Of a stretch of DNA of 64,000 bases, positions 8,436 through 17,434 are shown one piece after another (positions within the stretch are counted from its first letter, which is position 1; every line of letters begins with the position of its first letter). The stretch covers positions 1,268,001-1,332,000 of the forward strand of contig NZ_CP040297.1 of the NCBI RefSeq assembly GCF_013393945.1, read 5' to 3'. The notes under the pieces were generated by a model. That model made no database searches, was not told the DNA's origin, and was given only the letters and a program-made list of their open reading frames with translations. Source of the stretch: Nostoc sp. TCL26-01 (lineage in GTDB: Bacteria; Cyanobacteriota; Cyanobacteriia; Cyanobacteriales; Nostocaceae). The translations under genes were made by a program, and so were the position numbers.

Positions 8436-9641
8436 TCAAGCATCACTCTCTACGTCCTGAGAATTATCATTACTTTCATTGCTCGTGGTTTGCTTCAAGT
8501 CTACAGCCGCAGCTTGAATATTTTTAGCAGAGTTTTGAAAATCCTCTCCAGCCGCGTGGATATCTTTAGCTGAAATCTGAAAATTTTCTCCAGCTTCTTT
8601 TAGTTTATTGGCGGTTTCTGGTAACAAGGTAGATTCTGCTCTGTGGATAATGTCACCAGCTAATCGTTCACTAAAACCAACTACAAATGCCAGTGAGAAG
8701 AAGAAATAATATTTAATTTCGTTATCTTCTGAAGATTGATTTGATTCTGGAACTCGTACTGTGGAAATGATATTAGAGTTGACGATTGTAAATACCAATA
8801 TCCCAAAAGCTGTACCAATTAAAGGCTTGGCAAAACCAACTAAAATAGGAGCAGCCGAACCTTTATAAGCACTATCACGATATTGTTTTAATCTTAGTAA
8901 AATGCTAATTATACTGCCAAATGTCCCGGCTATACCAGATACCAAGACTAGAGTGTATCTTTCAAAAAATAACTGAGTTTCAGTTGGTTCTAGTTTGTTC
9001 AGTCGCTCGGAAATTTTGACTGGACGAGAGTTATTTACTGATGGCGACAAATTGATATTAGTGGCGATCGTTAACATCCCCGCAATAAGTAAGGAGCCAG
9101 GAACAGCAATTGTATAGAGTGGTAGAGCCATTGCCAGTCCCAGTAATACTTTAGTTGGTGCTGACCATTCCCGAACAGCTTGCTTAAAAAAATTGATCAG
9201 CCAACCCCCAGATTTTTTACTATTTAAAAAATACTCTATGCCGTATCTAATATTTTTAGCAAAAACTATTTTTTGGGTTTTGCCAGTCAGGAGAAAAGAT
9301 ATTGCTAACTTAATGGAATTCAGTTTAGACCGAAGAATTATACACTCAGATATATATTTATTTTTATGTCTTTGAATTTTAGCAATATGTTCTCCTAAAT
9401 GTTGTAATAATATGACTTGATTGGCTATTTCTTCCTGAATTTCTTCAAAAATAAAATAACTCGGTTCCGATAATATCAGGTTATTATCTTTCTCTAAACT
9501 AATGTTTGTCGCTTGAAATTTACTCTCTACTTGTTGAATCAGTTCGTTAATATCTTCGTGTAATTGCTTAAGTATCTCTTGGCATTCTTTTTGCTCTTCT
9601 TTAAAAATCATCCGCTTGCTCACTTTGTAGTCATTAGTCAA
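8436..9641 (-). CDS. Membrane protein of unknown function with coiled-coil ends
   Basis: 401 residues, family not recognised. Residues 1-130 are charged and helical, likely a coiled coil (MTNDYKVSKRMIFKEEQKEC onward). Three or four hydrophobic segments follow: VLLGLAMALPLYTIAVPGSL, YTLVLVSGIAGTFGSIISIL, LVGFAKPLIGTAFGILVFTI and YYFFFSLAFVVGFSERLAGD. The C-terminal 60 residues hold a 14-residue repeat (KEAGENFQISAKDI, HAAGEDFQNSAKNI, QAAAVDLKQ), which suggests an amphipathic helix bundle. GERLAGDII-like ends occur in small-solute channel or sensor proteins, but I make no assignment. Confidence 0.6.
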   Translation of the reverse strand: MTNDYKVSKRMIFKEEQKECQEILKQLHEDINELIQQVESKFQATNISLEKDNNLILSEPSYFIFEEIQEEIANQVILLQHLGEHIAKIQRHKNKYISECIILRSKLNSIKLAISFLLTGKTQKIVFAKNIRYGIEYFLNSKKSGGWLINFFKQAVREWSAPTKVLLGLAMALPLYTIAVPGSLLIAGMLTIATNINLSPSVNNSRPVKISERLNKLEPTETQLFFERYTLVLVSGIAGTFGSIISILLRLKQYRDSAYKGSAAPILVGFAKPLIGTAFGILVFTIVNSNIISTVRVPESNQSSEDNEIKYYFFFSLAFVVGFSERLAGDIIHRAESTLLPETANKLKEAGENFQISAKDIHAAGEDFQNSAKNIQAAAVDLKQTTSNESNDNSQDVESDA

Positions 9642-9657
9642 TAGTCATTAGTCATTA

Positions 9658-9811
9658 GAGGACGTTTGAAAAGTCTGTTTCTTTGTCATGTTGAATGCAG
9701 CGTAGCGGAATGAAACATCTCGGTATGTGCCACAAAACCTAGATTCTTCCTGACGCTCCGCTCCAGTCAGAATAACATTTTTATACCTACTGAAACTTTT
9801 CCAACACCCTC
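9658..9811. mobile_element. MITE-like element, family B, copy 1 (154 bp)
   Basis: Terminal inverted repeats GAGGACGTTTGAAAAGT (left) and the complement of GAGGGTGTTGGAAAAGT (right), flanked by TTA direct repeats (9655-9657, 9812-9814). A copy of identical length is at 63401-63554. A 3-bp duplication and short repeats of this kind fit a non-autonomous relative of an IS5-type element; that family label is inference. Confidence 0.85.
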
Positions 9812-9964
9812 TTAGTATTCCCTCACTCTTCACTTAGCTTTCATTTATTAAGGAATGAAAACTAATGTTAAATAATGCTGCAAAATCGGGGTTTTTCTTG
9901 AATTTAGTTCGGAAATATCCCGATGATGTTCTCAATCATTCATAAAATTTCAGGAGCTAATCAG

Positions 9965-10225
9965 GTGTTAACTTCAACCTTACTTGCTGCTGCAACCACA
10001 CCCCTGGAATGGAGTCCCACGGTAGGTATTATTATAATTATCGCCAATATCATTGCGATCGCTTTTGGTAAGTCCTCCATCAAGTATCCCAGTTCAGAAC
10101 CAGCTTTACCTTCAGCTAATCTTTTTGGTGGTTTTGGTTTACCCGCATTGTTGGCGACTACTGCTTTCGGTCATATTCTAGGGGTAGGTATTGTTCTAGG
10201 TTTGCACAATCTAGGCAGAATCTAG
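9965..10225 (+). CDS. psaK: Photosystem I subunit X (PsaK)
   Basis: 86 residues from GTG 9965, chosen because AGGAG lies about nine bases upstream and the length then equals usual PsaK. An ATG at 9923 would add 14 residues. The start VLTSTLLAAATTPLEWSPTV is followed by a helix (GIIIIIANIIAIAFGKSSIK), the Gly/Pro loop YPSSEPALPSANLFGGFGLP, and a second helix (LLATTAFGHILGVGIVLGLH). This is the two-helix hairpin of PsaK, which sits at the edge of photosystem I and can link antenna. It is followed by a strong intrinsic terminator. Confidence 0.93.
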   Translation: MLTSTLLAAATTPLEWSPTVGIIIIIANIIAIAFGKSSIKYPSSEPALPSANLFGGFGLPALLATTAFGHILGVGIVLGLHNLGRI

Positions 10226-10354
10226 GATCAAAAGCATCAGCCAAGATACTATTGGCTATTTGCTGATTAATTGGTGTGTCTAGTTACACCATGTTGTATT
10301 AGATTAATACCAAAATTGGCTTCAGTTGATTTTTGTTGTGTCTGTATCTCTGAG

Positions 10355-10383
10355 CCAGAGAGTTAATTCTCTGGTTCTTTTTT
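10355..10383 (+). terminator. Intrinsic terminator after psaK
   Basis: CCAGAGA (10355-10361) pairs perfectly with TCTCTGG (10368-10374) over a six-base loop. TTC and a run of six T follow. It separates psaK from dapB. Confidence 0.8.
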
Positions 10384-10450
10384 GTTGAAAATAGCACACC
10401 AAAGTCTTTAAAATAAAACCTTTGTTGGCTGAAAAGGCATTTTTCTGATT

Positions 10451-11287
10451 ATGAGTAATCAAGCTCCTATTCCAGTAATTATTAATGGTGCTGCTGGTAA
10501 GATGGGTCGTGAAGTGGTGAAAGCAGTAGCTGCTGCTCCAGACTTAAATTTATTGGGTGCAATTGACCGCAGTCCAGCATATCAAGGTCAAGATGCTGGG
10601 GAACTGGCGGGTTTGAGTGAACCTTTGGAAGTACCAATTACTGACCAACTAGAACCAATGTTGGGGTATGTGGCTGGCGAAAGACAGGGGCCGCCAGGGG
10701 TGATTGTAGATTTTACTCACCCTGATTCAGTTTATGATAATGTGCGGAGTGCGATCGCCTACGGAATTCGTCCGGTTGTCGGCACGACTGGGTTAAGTCC
10801 TGAACAAATTCACAATTTAGCTGACTTTGCCGAAAAGGCTAGTACTGGTTGTCTCATCATTCCCAACTTTTCTATTGGGATGGTGTTGTTGCAACAAGCA
10901 GCTGTCACAGCATCACAGTATTTTGATCATGTAGAAATTATTGAACTACATCACAATCAAAAAGCTGATGCGCCTAGTGGGACTGCGATTCAGACAGCCC
11001 AGTTGCTAGCGGAAATGGGTAAAACATTTAACCCTGCTATTGTCGAGGAAACGGAGAAAATACCAGGAGCCAGAGGTAGTTTAGCGGGAGAAGGGATTAG
11101 AATTCATAGTATCCGCTTACCTGGACTGATAGCCCATCAAGAAGTAATTTTTGGCTCACCTGGACAAATTTATACATTACGCCATGATACAAGCGATCGC
11201 GCCTGCTATATGCCAGGGGTTTTGTTGGCAATTCGCAAGGTCTTACAATTAAAGTCGTTAGTGTATGGTTTAGAAAAGATACTATAA
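10451..11287 (+). CDS. dapB: 4-hydroxy-tetrahydrodipicolinate reductase
   Basis: 278 residues. The enzyme reduces 4-hydroxy-tetrahydrodipicolinate in lysine/diaminopimelate synthesis. The N-terminal NAD(P) loop is [35 protein letters not shown] and [12 protein letters not shown] are family signatures. The catalytic loop [19 protein letters not shown] has the conserved His pair and Lys. Length is normal. The next gene begins 25 bases later and may be co-transcribed. Confidence 0.96.
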   Translation: MSNQAPIPVIINGAAGKMGREVVKAVAAAPDLNLLGAIDRSPAYQGQDAGELAGLSEPLEVPITDQLEPMLGYVAGERQGPPGVIVDFTHPDSVYDNVRSAIAYGIRPVVGTTGLSPEQIHNLADFAEKASTGCLIIPNFSIGMVLLQQAAVTASQYFDHVEIIELHHNQKADAPSGTAIQTAQLLAEMGKTFNPAIVEETEKIPGARGSLAGEGIRIHSIRLPGLIAHQEVIFGSPGQIYTLRHDTSDRACYMPGVLLAIRKVLQLKSLVYGLEKIL

Positions 11288-11312
11288 ACTTCAAACTCCT
11301 TACTCCTCACTC

Positions 11313-12005
11313 ATGTTAGTTCCCCTAACTCGCCAGAAACTTGAACAACTCATTCCCTTGATTGCCACCGGACTACAGTACAAATATTACTGGGGAAAGT
11401 TTGCCAATTTTTTGCAGCGCCTATTAATCTCGGTAGTGGCAATAGTTGTCATATTACTAATCAGATCCGTTTTTGGGTTGGAATTTGGCCTGATTATGTT
11501 TTTTCTGGGAGTATTCGGTGCAATGTTTTGGCTGTGGTATCCAGTGTTTCAGGCCAGTCTCCGCAATTCAAAATGCCGCCGTTACAAATATGGTGGTTTT
11601 TTCCGTGGTCGAATTCTGGATTGGTGGATTAGTGATAAGTTGATGGGTAAACAAGAAACAGTCAACAGTAAAGGTGAATTGGTAATTGTCGAAAACCGAG
11701 AAAAACGCATCAATATAGAAGTAGGCGATGACACCGGATTTAGCATCGAGTTAGAAGCACCGTTACGTCCTATTCATAAAGCGATTACCCGTGGTCAAAT
11801 TGCGGAGATGATTGTCCTATCAAATCGACCCGATTTGAGCAGCATCGAAGAATTTAGCGATGTTTATATTCCTAGTCAAAACATCTGGATAAGTGACTAT
11901 CCGTTTCTGAGGAGAGATTTTTTTAACGAAGTCAGCAGCCGTTTACGCGAAGATTCACAAGACAGGCCACGCCGTCGCCGTCGGAGAAGGGAAGAGAGGG
12001 AATAA
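11313..12005 (+). CDS. Conserved membrane protein, two helices and soluble domain
   Basis: 230 residues. Two adjacent hydrophobic segments lie at about residues 35-85 (LLISVVAIVVILLIRSVFGL and FGLIMFFLGVFGAMFWLWYP). A hydrophilic domain follows, ending in a strongly basic tail (RPRRRRRRREERE). It looks like a conserved cyanobacterial hypothetical. No motif gives a function. It lies 25 bases downstream of dapB. The Arg-rich tail might bind nucleic acid or acidic lipid, which is inference only. Confidence 0.65.
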   Translation: MLVPLTRQKLEQLIPLIATGLQYKYYWGKFANFLQRLLISVVAIVVILLIRSVFGLEFGLIMFFLGVFGAMFWLWYPVFQASLRNSKCRRYKYGGFFRGRILDWWISDKLMGKQETVNSKGELVIVENREKRINIEVGDDTGFSIELEAPLRPIHKAITRGQIAEMIVLSNRPDLSSIEEFSDVYIPSQNIWISDYPFLRRDFFNEVSSRLREDSQDRPRRRRRRREERE

Positions 12006-12120
12006 TTTGTAATTCGTAATGACGCGACGCTCCTGCGTCGCTAACGCTGCGCTATCGCGGACTCGCTACCGCTACGCTAACGTAATTCGTAATGCCCTAC
12101 AATAAAGCTCTAGTCTCTAG
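12006..12120. repeat. Palindromic repeat bounded by GTAATTCGTAAT
   Basis: TAATTCGTAATG flanks a GC-rich block (acgcgacgctcctgcgtcgc and ctcgctaccgctacgctaac). The same border phrase bounds a shorter block at 46488-46540, so this is another dispersed element type of the host genome. Confidence 0.6.
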
Positions 12121-12127
12121 CCTCGCT

Positions 12128-12751
12128 TCACCCATTTCTATTTTGACCGTAGGCTTGCCATGCTAAGTCTATCAGACCGTCGGCGATCGCTGCTGCGACA
12201 ACTGCATTACCTTTAGAGCTGTCAATTGTAATGTTGGGGACTAGAGAATCTTGTAAGCGCTTTTTCGCGTCTTCCACATCCATCAATCCTACAGGAGTGG
12301 CAATTATTAACGCTGGTTGAATTTCTTCAGCTTCAATTAAATCTACCAGTGCAGTTAATGCTGTTTGTGCTTGACCGACAATAAAAATTCCCTCTGGATA
12401 TTGTTTAGCTAAAGTTTCAATTCCCCAAGCCGCACGAGTTTTTTCTGGTTGGGGACGAGTCAAAGCCTCAATACTGCAATAAACCGGATTAGCAAAAGTA
12501 TTCTGCACATCATAGGCAATACCTGTTTGCACCATCGGCACATCCACCACAATAGCAGCACGTGCCGCTAATGCTGCCGCCCCAGCTTGTAAAGCACGCT
12601 CAGAAAACCTGATTAAAGACTGATACTCAAAGTCAGCCGTAGCATATATGACCCGTCGGACAATTTCATACTCTGCCGGTGAGAAAACATGATCACCAAT
12701 CTGAGCATCAATAATTGCTAAACTTTGAGCATCTGTGACGTGCCATTCCAT
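12128..12751 (-). CDS. cobH: Precorrin-8X methylmutase
   Basis: 207 residues. The enzyme moves the C11 methyl to C12 in corrin-ring (vitamin B12) synthesis. Family signatures are ATADFEYQSLIRFSERALQA near the N-terminus, VVDVPMVQTGI, the AWGIETLAKQYPEGIFIVGQ block and LIIATPVGLMDVEDAKKRLQ. The invariant His used as acid/base in CobH is not certain by eye; HVFSPAEYEIVRRVIY holds a candidate. Monocistronic on the minus strand in this window. Confidence 0.92.
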   Translation of the reverse strand: MEWHVTDAQSLAIIDAQIGDHVFSPAEYEIVRRVIYATADFEYQSLIRFSERALQAGAAALAARAAIVVDVPMVQTGIAYDVQNTFANPVYCSIEALTRPQPEKTRAAWGIETLAKQYPEGIFIVGQAQTALTALVDLIEAEEIQPALIIATPVGLMDVEDAKKRLQDSLVPNITIDSSKGNAVVAAAIADGLIDLAWQAYGQNRNG

Positions 12752-12799
12752 AACTATAATTATTCAGTTCTGAGAGACTAGCTTTCAGCTTATCAGGAA

Positions 12800-12920
12800 A
12801 GGGGTTAGGGACGAGGGGAGCAGGGGAGCAGGGGAGCAGGGGAGATGAGGGGATGGGGAGCAAAGAGTAATAAATAATTTTTTCCCTTGTCCCCTTGTCC
12901 CCTTGTCCCCCCACTCAGCA
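12800..12920. repeat. Short tandem repeats (GGGAGCAG and CCCCTTGT)
   Basis: Four copies of gggagcag (12817-12845) and three of ccccttgt fill the gap between the cobH start and the end of the next minus-strand gene. Confidence 0.75.
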
Positions 12921-12935
12921 CTCCCCACTCCTCAC

Positions 12936-13745
12936 TTAAGATGACGTATCAGAAGAAGGACGATTAAACACAGGTGACAAGAAAGCAACTAAAGCTCCAA
13001 TAAAGAAGCCGGAGACGTTGCGGAATACAGGTAACCAATCACTAGTACGGGTGACTACAGGGCCGATACCAAAAGCTAGAAACAAAATTCCCCACAAGGG
13101 TGAAAAAATTAAAGCCCATTGCCAAGCAAAAACTTGTCCTTCTGTGCGCGGTTGAGCTGCAAAACCACAAATAATCCCACCAATGATAGAACTAATTAAA
13201 GTTAAAATCCACTGTTCCCTTGGTAGTCCAGGAACAACGTTGCAACCGCCTTTGAGTAAGCAGCCTTTGACTGAATCTAAAGCTTGTAAAATTGCTTGAT
13301 CTTCACCTTGTTCGCGGACAAAATATAAGTTCCCAAAGCGAGTTTGTAGTTCTATCCAGAAAGTCCGGGGAAGCAGATCATAAACTGCATCTCCAACACT
13401 AAAACTGAGAATGTTACCGCCACGAGAATCTGCTACCAAGAGAATACTTTTGTCATCTAAACCCCAGTAATTTATGACTGCGCGTCCTGGAGTGCGGTCA
13501 TACTGAGTTAAGACGCGCAGTTTCCAGCCTGTATCAGTTTCAAATTGTTCTATGTCCTTGACTAGTTTTTCTTCTTGCGGATCAGGTAAGGATTTAGCCA
13601 AGTCTACTACTGGGGTAAAAAACTTGGGTAACAAGTCAGGATTATCGTAAGCCAGAGCAGAGGGAGAGTGCATTACCCAAACTGACCCAGCTAAGAAAAA
13701 TACTGTAATAGATACTAAAATGTGTCGCCAAAAACGAGACTGCAT
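12936..13745 (-). CDS. TPM-domain thylakoid protein (Psb32/TLP18.3-like)
   Basis: 269 residues from the ATG at 13745 (MQSRFWRHILVSITVFFLAG); an upstream in-frame start at 13784 would add 13 residues. A signal segment is followed by a TPM domain (VVDLAKSLPDPQEEKLVKDI, then GWKLRVLTQYDRTPGRAVIN, LLVADSRGGNILSFSVGDAV). Two C-terminal membrane helices follow. TPM proteins of the thylakoid lumen take part in photosystem II repair, and this gene fits the cyanobacterial Psb32-like group with extra helices. A role beyond that is inferred. Confidence 0.8.
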   Translation of the reverse strand: MQSRFWRHILVSITVFFLAGSVWVMHSPSALAYDNPDLLPKFFTPVVDLAKSLPDPQEEKLVKDIEQFETDTGWKLRVLTQYDRTPGRAVINYWGLDDKSILLVADSRGGNILSFSVGDAVYDLLPRTFWIELQTRFGNLYFVREQGEDQAILQALDSVKGCLLKGGCNVVPGLPREQWILTLISSIIGGIICGFAAQPRTEGQVFAWQWALIFSPLWGILFLAFGIGPVVTRTSDWLPVFRNVSGFFIGALVAFLSPVFNRPSSDTSS

Positions 13746-13926
13746 GGACGTTCTTATACAAATATCAACAGTAGAAGTGAACAAGTTGTTTTAAAAGCCA
13801 GTGAGAAAAGTGATACTTTGTTACACTTGTTTACTTTACTCTAATCTTGGTGATGAAAGCAAAGATTCTCTGGGTTACTGCATTAGACATCTGGTAGAAA
13901 TTAATTCTACGTTGCCCGAAATCCTT

Positions 13927-13955
13927 GTAGAGACGTTGCAGTGCAACGTCTCTAC
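13927..13955. repeat. 29-base palindrome, second copy
   Basis: Same arms as the palindrome at 8356-8384 (GTAGAGACGTTGCA and its complement), with central G instead of T. It lies between two minus-strand genes. Confidence 0.85.
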
Positions 13956-13986
13956 ATTCATTTTCACCAGATGTCTATTCAATATA

Positions 13987-14021
13987 GAAAAACTCCCCTA
14001 CATCTTACGAAAGTAGGGGAG
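13987..14021 (-). terminator. Intrinsic terminator of the hemerythrin gene
   Basis: On the minus strand CTCCCCTAC and GTAGGGGAG form a nine-pair perfect stem (arms 14013-14021 and 13993-14001) with an 11-base loop, followed by TTTTTC. It lies about 70 bases after the hemerythrin stop codon. Confidence 0.8.
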
Positions 14022-14092
14022 CTGTTTCTTCGCTGAACGCGACCAGCCCAATAGGCTGCTAATCGAGGATTGTTATGTCACTGAATCGTTAA

Positions 14093-15148
14093 TTAAACGC
14101 CTGCACCAGTAGCTTGGCTACCTAATCTTTGCTGAATTCTGCTCTTAGCAGCTTTAAATTCTGTAGCCCATTGTTCTGTTTGTTCGGTGCTGAGGTTGTT
14201 GCGGATAGCCGCAAATAAGGTGCTTTCTTCTTGACGAACGTGGTCTGTGACGATGTTTGCTAGTTGTTTGACTCTCTCCTTGAATTCAGGAGTAGAGGGA
14301 TTAATAGCTTTGATTTGCTCTAAATAGCGCTTCATTTCGGCTTGTTCGTCATATAGTTCTTGGGTGTCGCTTTGACCGTAGAAAGAACGTACTCTGGGGT
14401 AGACTACTTCTTCTTCGGCTTCAGCATGAGCAGTTAAATCCTTGTAGATTTGACCAAAATATTCTTGAATCTTTTGCGGATTGTTGCTTTGTTGTAGTTC
14501 TGTGAACAGGATATTCACCTTATTGTGATCAGCACGGATCACATCTTGGATGTTGACATCCTGTTTGTCGGAGGTTTGAGTTACAGCACTACCGACTACA
14601 CCACTAAAAGCAGCGATCGCATCTTGGACTCTTCCCCAAATACCTTGATCTGCATCTTGTCCAGTGAGTTCACGCACACCCAAAACTTCGACAATTCCTT
14701 TGAGTTGTTCTTGGTGAGCGCGGTTCTCGAAGTTGATAGTATTAAGAGGAGCGATCGCGGCTAACACATCAGCACCAACTTTTTGGGCTGCTTTATGAAT
14801 CAGTAAACCACTCATCACTTGTTGATGTTTGAGCAATTCGTGCTGAGATACTTTTTCATAAAAGCTGAGTTCAGAACCTTTCATGAGTTGACGGACTTTA
14901 TCAACCAATTCACGCACTGTTTGTCTAGGTTCTTTTTGAATACCATACTGGACAATTACAGTTTCTAAAACTCCCAAATTCTTTTGGTCATCTTCAAGGA
15001 AATTGCGGATACGATCAGATATTTCCTTATCACTTGCTTCTCTCAAAAATTGCTGTTCATTTTCAATCAACAACTGTTGAAGGAGTTTTGCATCTGCTAG
15101 TTTTACAGCAATAGCATTACGTTTTGCATCATCTAAAGTTGATACCAT
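14093..15148 (-). CDS. Hemerythrin-domain protein with N-terminal helical domain
   Basis: 351 residues. The C-terminal half is an HHE/hemerythrin bundle with iron ligands spread as IRADHNKVNILF, TAHAEAEEEVVYPRV (H and E), and IVTDHVRQEESTLFAAI. The N-terminal 170 residues form a second, ferritin-like helical region with its own His/Glu pairs (SQHELLKHQQVMSGLLIHKA). Such proteins bind O2 or NO, or store iron. The start is MVSTLDDAKRN with a GAGGAGAACA leader. It is divergent from a DUF2231 membrane gene across 337 bases, possibly a shared stress-regulated region. Confidence 0.85.
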   Translation of the reverse strand: MVSTLDDAKRNAIAVKLADAKLLQQLLIENEQQFLREASDKEISDRIRNFLEDDQKNLGVLETVIVQYGIQKEPRQTVRELVDKVRQLMKGSELSFYEKVSQHELLKHQQVMSGLLIHKAAQKVGADVLAAIAPLNTINFENRAHQEQLKGIVEVLGVRELTGQDADQGIWGRVQDAIAAFSGVVGSAVTQTSDKQDVNIQDVIRADHNKVNILFTELQQSNNPQKIQEYFGQIYKDLTAHAEAEEEVVYPRVRSFYGQSDTQELYDEQAEMKRYLEQIKAINPSTPEFKERVKQLANIVTDHVRQEESTLFAAIRNNLSTEQTEQWATEFKAAKSRIQQRLGSQATGAGV

Positions 15149-15485
15149 CCTGTGTTCTCCTCAAAAAAGTAGTCTTATTCTTAACTAATTTCAGGTTGAC
15201 ACAGTACTTTGTGATATTTCCTCTTTCTTTTGAACGATTAGCTACGTGACTCAGGATAGAAACCAAACTTTTTTAATTTTAAAAATAAACTTCTCCTCTC
15301 AGACTGACAAATATTACATAGATACCTATCACTAGATAGATAAATTTTCCTGTTTATCTTGTCTAAAGTAACTCCAAGATATTTGTAGATAGGCAATTAA
15401 ATTATGCTGAAAAAGCAAAAAAATCAGGAATTAAATCAAGCCGAAAATTAACAGTCTATTTTTTCACAACTAGGATATTTTACCT
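15149..15485. other. Divergent promoter region, no gene
   Basis: 337 AT-rich bases between the hemerythrin gene and the DUF2231 gene, which face away from each other. Promoters for both must lie here. I cannot assign a regulator site. Confidence 0.5.
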
Positions 15486-16037
15486 ATGGAAACTACAGAA
15501 AAAACTTCCTCTGCTTCCACACCTTTTCCTAACATTCCCCCGATAATTGAAAGTGATGATAGCGAGTATAACGATACTGGTGTACCTAGCACAGTAGCGA
15601 TCGCTGGACATCCTTTACATCCCCTCAGCGTGATCTTTCCCATCGCTTTCTTAGCAGCTGCTTTGGGGAGTGATTTTGGTTACTGGCTAACCCGTGACTT
15701 TTTCTGGGCTAGGGCTTCTCTTTGGTTAATTGGTCTAGGTTTAGCAGGAGGTGCGATCGCATCACTCATCGGCTTAAGCGACTTTTTGAAAATTGAGCGT
15801 GTCCGGAAGCGTCAAGCAGGCTGGGTTCACCTGATTCTCAATGTATCCATCCTCATCTTAACACTAGTTAACTTTCTCCTCCGATGGGGCGACGCTGAAG
15901 CCAGAATCTTACCCTGGGGACTTTTGATTTCACTAGTCGTAGGTACTTTCACTAGCCTTTCTGGCTGGTTTGGTGCAGAACTTTCCTATCGTCACAAAAT
16001 AGGTGTAGTTGGTGCTGGGAGTAGAAGATATCCTTAA
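15486..16037 (+). CDS. DUF2231 membrane protein
   Basis: 183 residues. The DUF2231 signature is AIAGHPLHPLSVIFPIAFLA (HPxHP motif), then SDFGYWLTRD. Four hydrophobic helices follow (WLIGLGLAGGAIASLIGLSD, LILNVSILILTLVNFLL and WGLLISLVVGTFTSLSGW among them). Conserved His residues suggest heme or metal binding, as proposed for the family, but this is not shown. The N-terminal 45 residues are Ser/Pro-rich. Divergent from the hemerythrin gene, which suggests a common stress or redox context. Confidence 0.8.
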   Translation: METTEKTSSASTPFPNIPPIIESDDSEYNDTGVPSTVAIAGHPLHPLSVIFPIAFLAAALGSDFGYWLTRDFFWARASLWLIGLGLAGGAIASLIGLSDFLKIERVRKRQAGWVHLILNVSILILTLVNFLLRWGDAEARILPWGLLISLVVGTFTSLSGWFGAELSYRHKIGVVGAGSRRYP

Positions 16038-16177
16038 ATTAATGAGTAGGGAGTGCTGAATTTCAAGGCTTTTGGTGTTGCTTTACTCTCTGATAAAGCT
16101 GTGCCTAGATTTCTCTGGTACTACTCCCTTTCTTCATATCAAGGCTAAAATCTTTGTTAGTTTTTAGCCTGTATATA

Positions 16178-16600
16178 ATGTTTCATCAACGCACTCAACT
16201 AAAAGTTATCAGCTTATCCCTGTTCGTTGTGATAGTGATGGGCTTGTTGTTTAAGTACTACAATGGCTTTGCCCATGAATGGTTAAATAACTATGCAGCC
16301 GCCGTATTTTACGAAATATTCTGGTGTCTGTTGGCATTTTTGTTTTTTAGCAGCAAAGCAGCTGTTGTGCAAATTCCGATTTGGGTTTTTATCTTTACCT
16401 GCATCTTAGAATTTTTGCAACTTTGGCATCCACCGATATTAAACTATGTGCGAGCTACATTAATAGGTAAACTACTGCTTGGTACTACCTTTGCTTGGTG
16501 GGATTTTCCTCATTATGCCTTGGGTTGTCTCCTCGGTTGGTTGTGGCTTAGACAAATAGAAAATATGGGTTATGCAAAAAAAGGTGAAGGTGAAAACTAA
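16178..16600 (+). CDS. DUF2809-like membrane protein
   Basis: 140 residues from ATG 16178; an upstream TTG at 16154 is less likely. Four hydrophobic helices with the polar motifs [20 protein letters not shown] and [18 protein letters not shown] resemble DUF2809 (YjgA-like small membrane proteins). The last 29 bases overlap the start of the DUF167 gene, so the two are probably translationally coupled. No function is known. Confidence 0.65.
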   Translation: MFHQRTQLKVISLSLFVVIVMGLLFKYYNGFAHEWLNNYAAAVFYEIFWCLLAFLFFSSKAAVVQIPIWVFIFTCILEFLQLWHPPILNYVRATLIGKLLLGTTFAWWDFPHYALGCLLGWLWLRQIENMGYAKKGEGEN

Positions 16601-16793
16601 TACCAAACAACAAAAAATTCTAGAACAGCCTGATGGCAGTTTTGTGATACATTTAAAATCTTTGCCTGTAGATGGTAAAGCTAATGAGGAGTTAATCAAA
16701 CTCCTAGCAGACAAATTTGATGTCCCAAAATCTCATATCAGAATTAAGTCTGGTTTATCCTCACGACAAAAGTTAGTTGAGATTGATCTCTAG
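16572..16793 (+). CDS. DUF167/YggU-family protein
   Basis: 73 residues: [20 protein letters not shown], then [19 protein letters not shown] and [17 protein letters not shown]. The PVDGKAN and SG.SSR.K signatures define the family. It is a small alpha/beta protein of unknown role, full length. It overlaps the upstream membrane gene by 29 bases. Confidence 0.9.
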   Translation: MQKKVKVKTNTKQQKILEQPDGSFVIHLKSLPVDGKANEELIKLLADKFDVPKSHIRIKSGLSSRQKLVEIDL

Positions 16794-16801
16794 TCCCTTG
16801 A

Positions 16802-17434
16802 TCACCAATCAAAACAAAGTTGGGGTTCATGAGTAATACTGATATATCCGGGTTGGGCTTTGACTCGTTCTATCCAAGCTCGAATTGCCGGAAATTGTGT
16901 TAAATCAAATCCACCTTCATCAGCAACGTGAGTATAAGCAAACAACGCAATATCAGCAACTGTATAACGCTCACCGACAAAAAAGCTATGAACACTCAGA
17001 TGATTTTCCATCACTTTGAGAGCTGCGTAACCTTGTTCACGTTTTTGTTCTAAAGCCAGACGATATTCTTCAGCTTTACCTAAAATAGTCACCCAAAATC
17101 TTGCTGTGGCAATATAAGGTTCGTGACTATATTGTTCAAAAAATAACCATTGGATGACTTGGGCTTTTAAATAGCGATCATATGGAAGAAATTCTGTATA
17201 TTCGCTCAGGTAAAGCAATATAGCATTTGATTCTGCTAGATACTTTCCAGGCTCAATTTCTAAAACTGGTATTTTACCGTTAGGATTTTTACTTAAAAAT
17301 TCTGGTGTGCGACTCTCTCCCTTTAAAATATTCACTTCTATTCGCTCAAAGGGGATGCCCATTTGTGTTAATAAAAGCCTAATCTTATAACCATTACCTG
17401 AAGGTAAAAAATCGTACAATTGTAGGTTTTCCAT
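16802..17434 (-). CDS. Glutathione S-transferase family protein
   Basis: 210 residues from ATG 17434; a TTG two codons upstream is also open. The N-terminal thioredoxin-like domain has LYDFLPSGNGYKIRLLLTQM (Ser in the catalytic region), NPNGKIPVLEI with cis-Pro, and AESNAILLYLSE. The helical C-terminal domain has VADIALFAYTHVADEGGF. It fits theta/beta-like bacterial transferases. The substrate is unknown. Convergent with the DUF167 gene, eight bases apart. Confidence 0.9.
   Translation of the reverse strand: MENLQLYDFLPSGNGYKIRLLLTQMGIPFERIEVNILKGESRTPEFLSKNPNGKIPVLEIEPGKYLAESNAILLYLSEYTEFLPYDRYLKAQVIQWLFFEQYSHEPYIATARFWVTILGKAEEYRLALEQKREQGYAALKVMENHLSVHSFFVGERYTVADIALFAYTHVADEGGFDLTQFPAIRAWIERVKAQPGYISITHEPQLCFDW

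Noticed and set aside
9648..9833. Minus-strand frame matching part of the frame at 63295-63579
   Set aside because: Both are in the 154-bp MITE family B; the shared peptide is the translated element, not a gene.
13801..14016. 71-residue plus-strand frame
   Set aside because: It crosses the 29-base palindrome and the hemerythrin terminator and has no ribosome-binding site.
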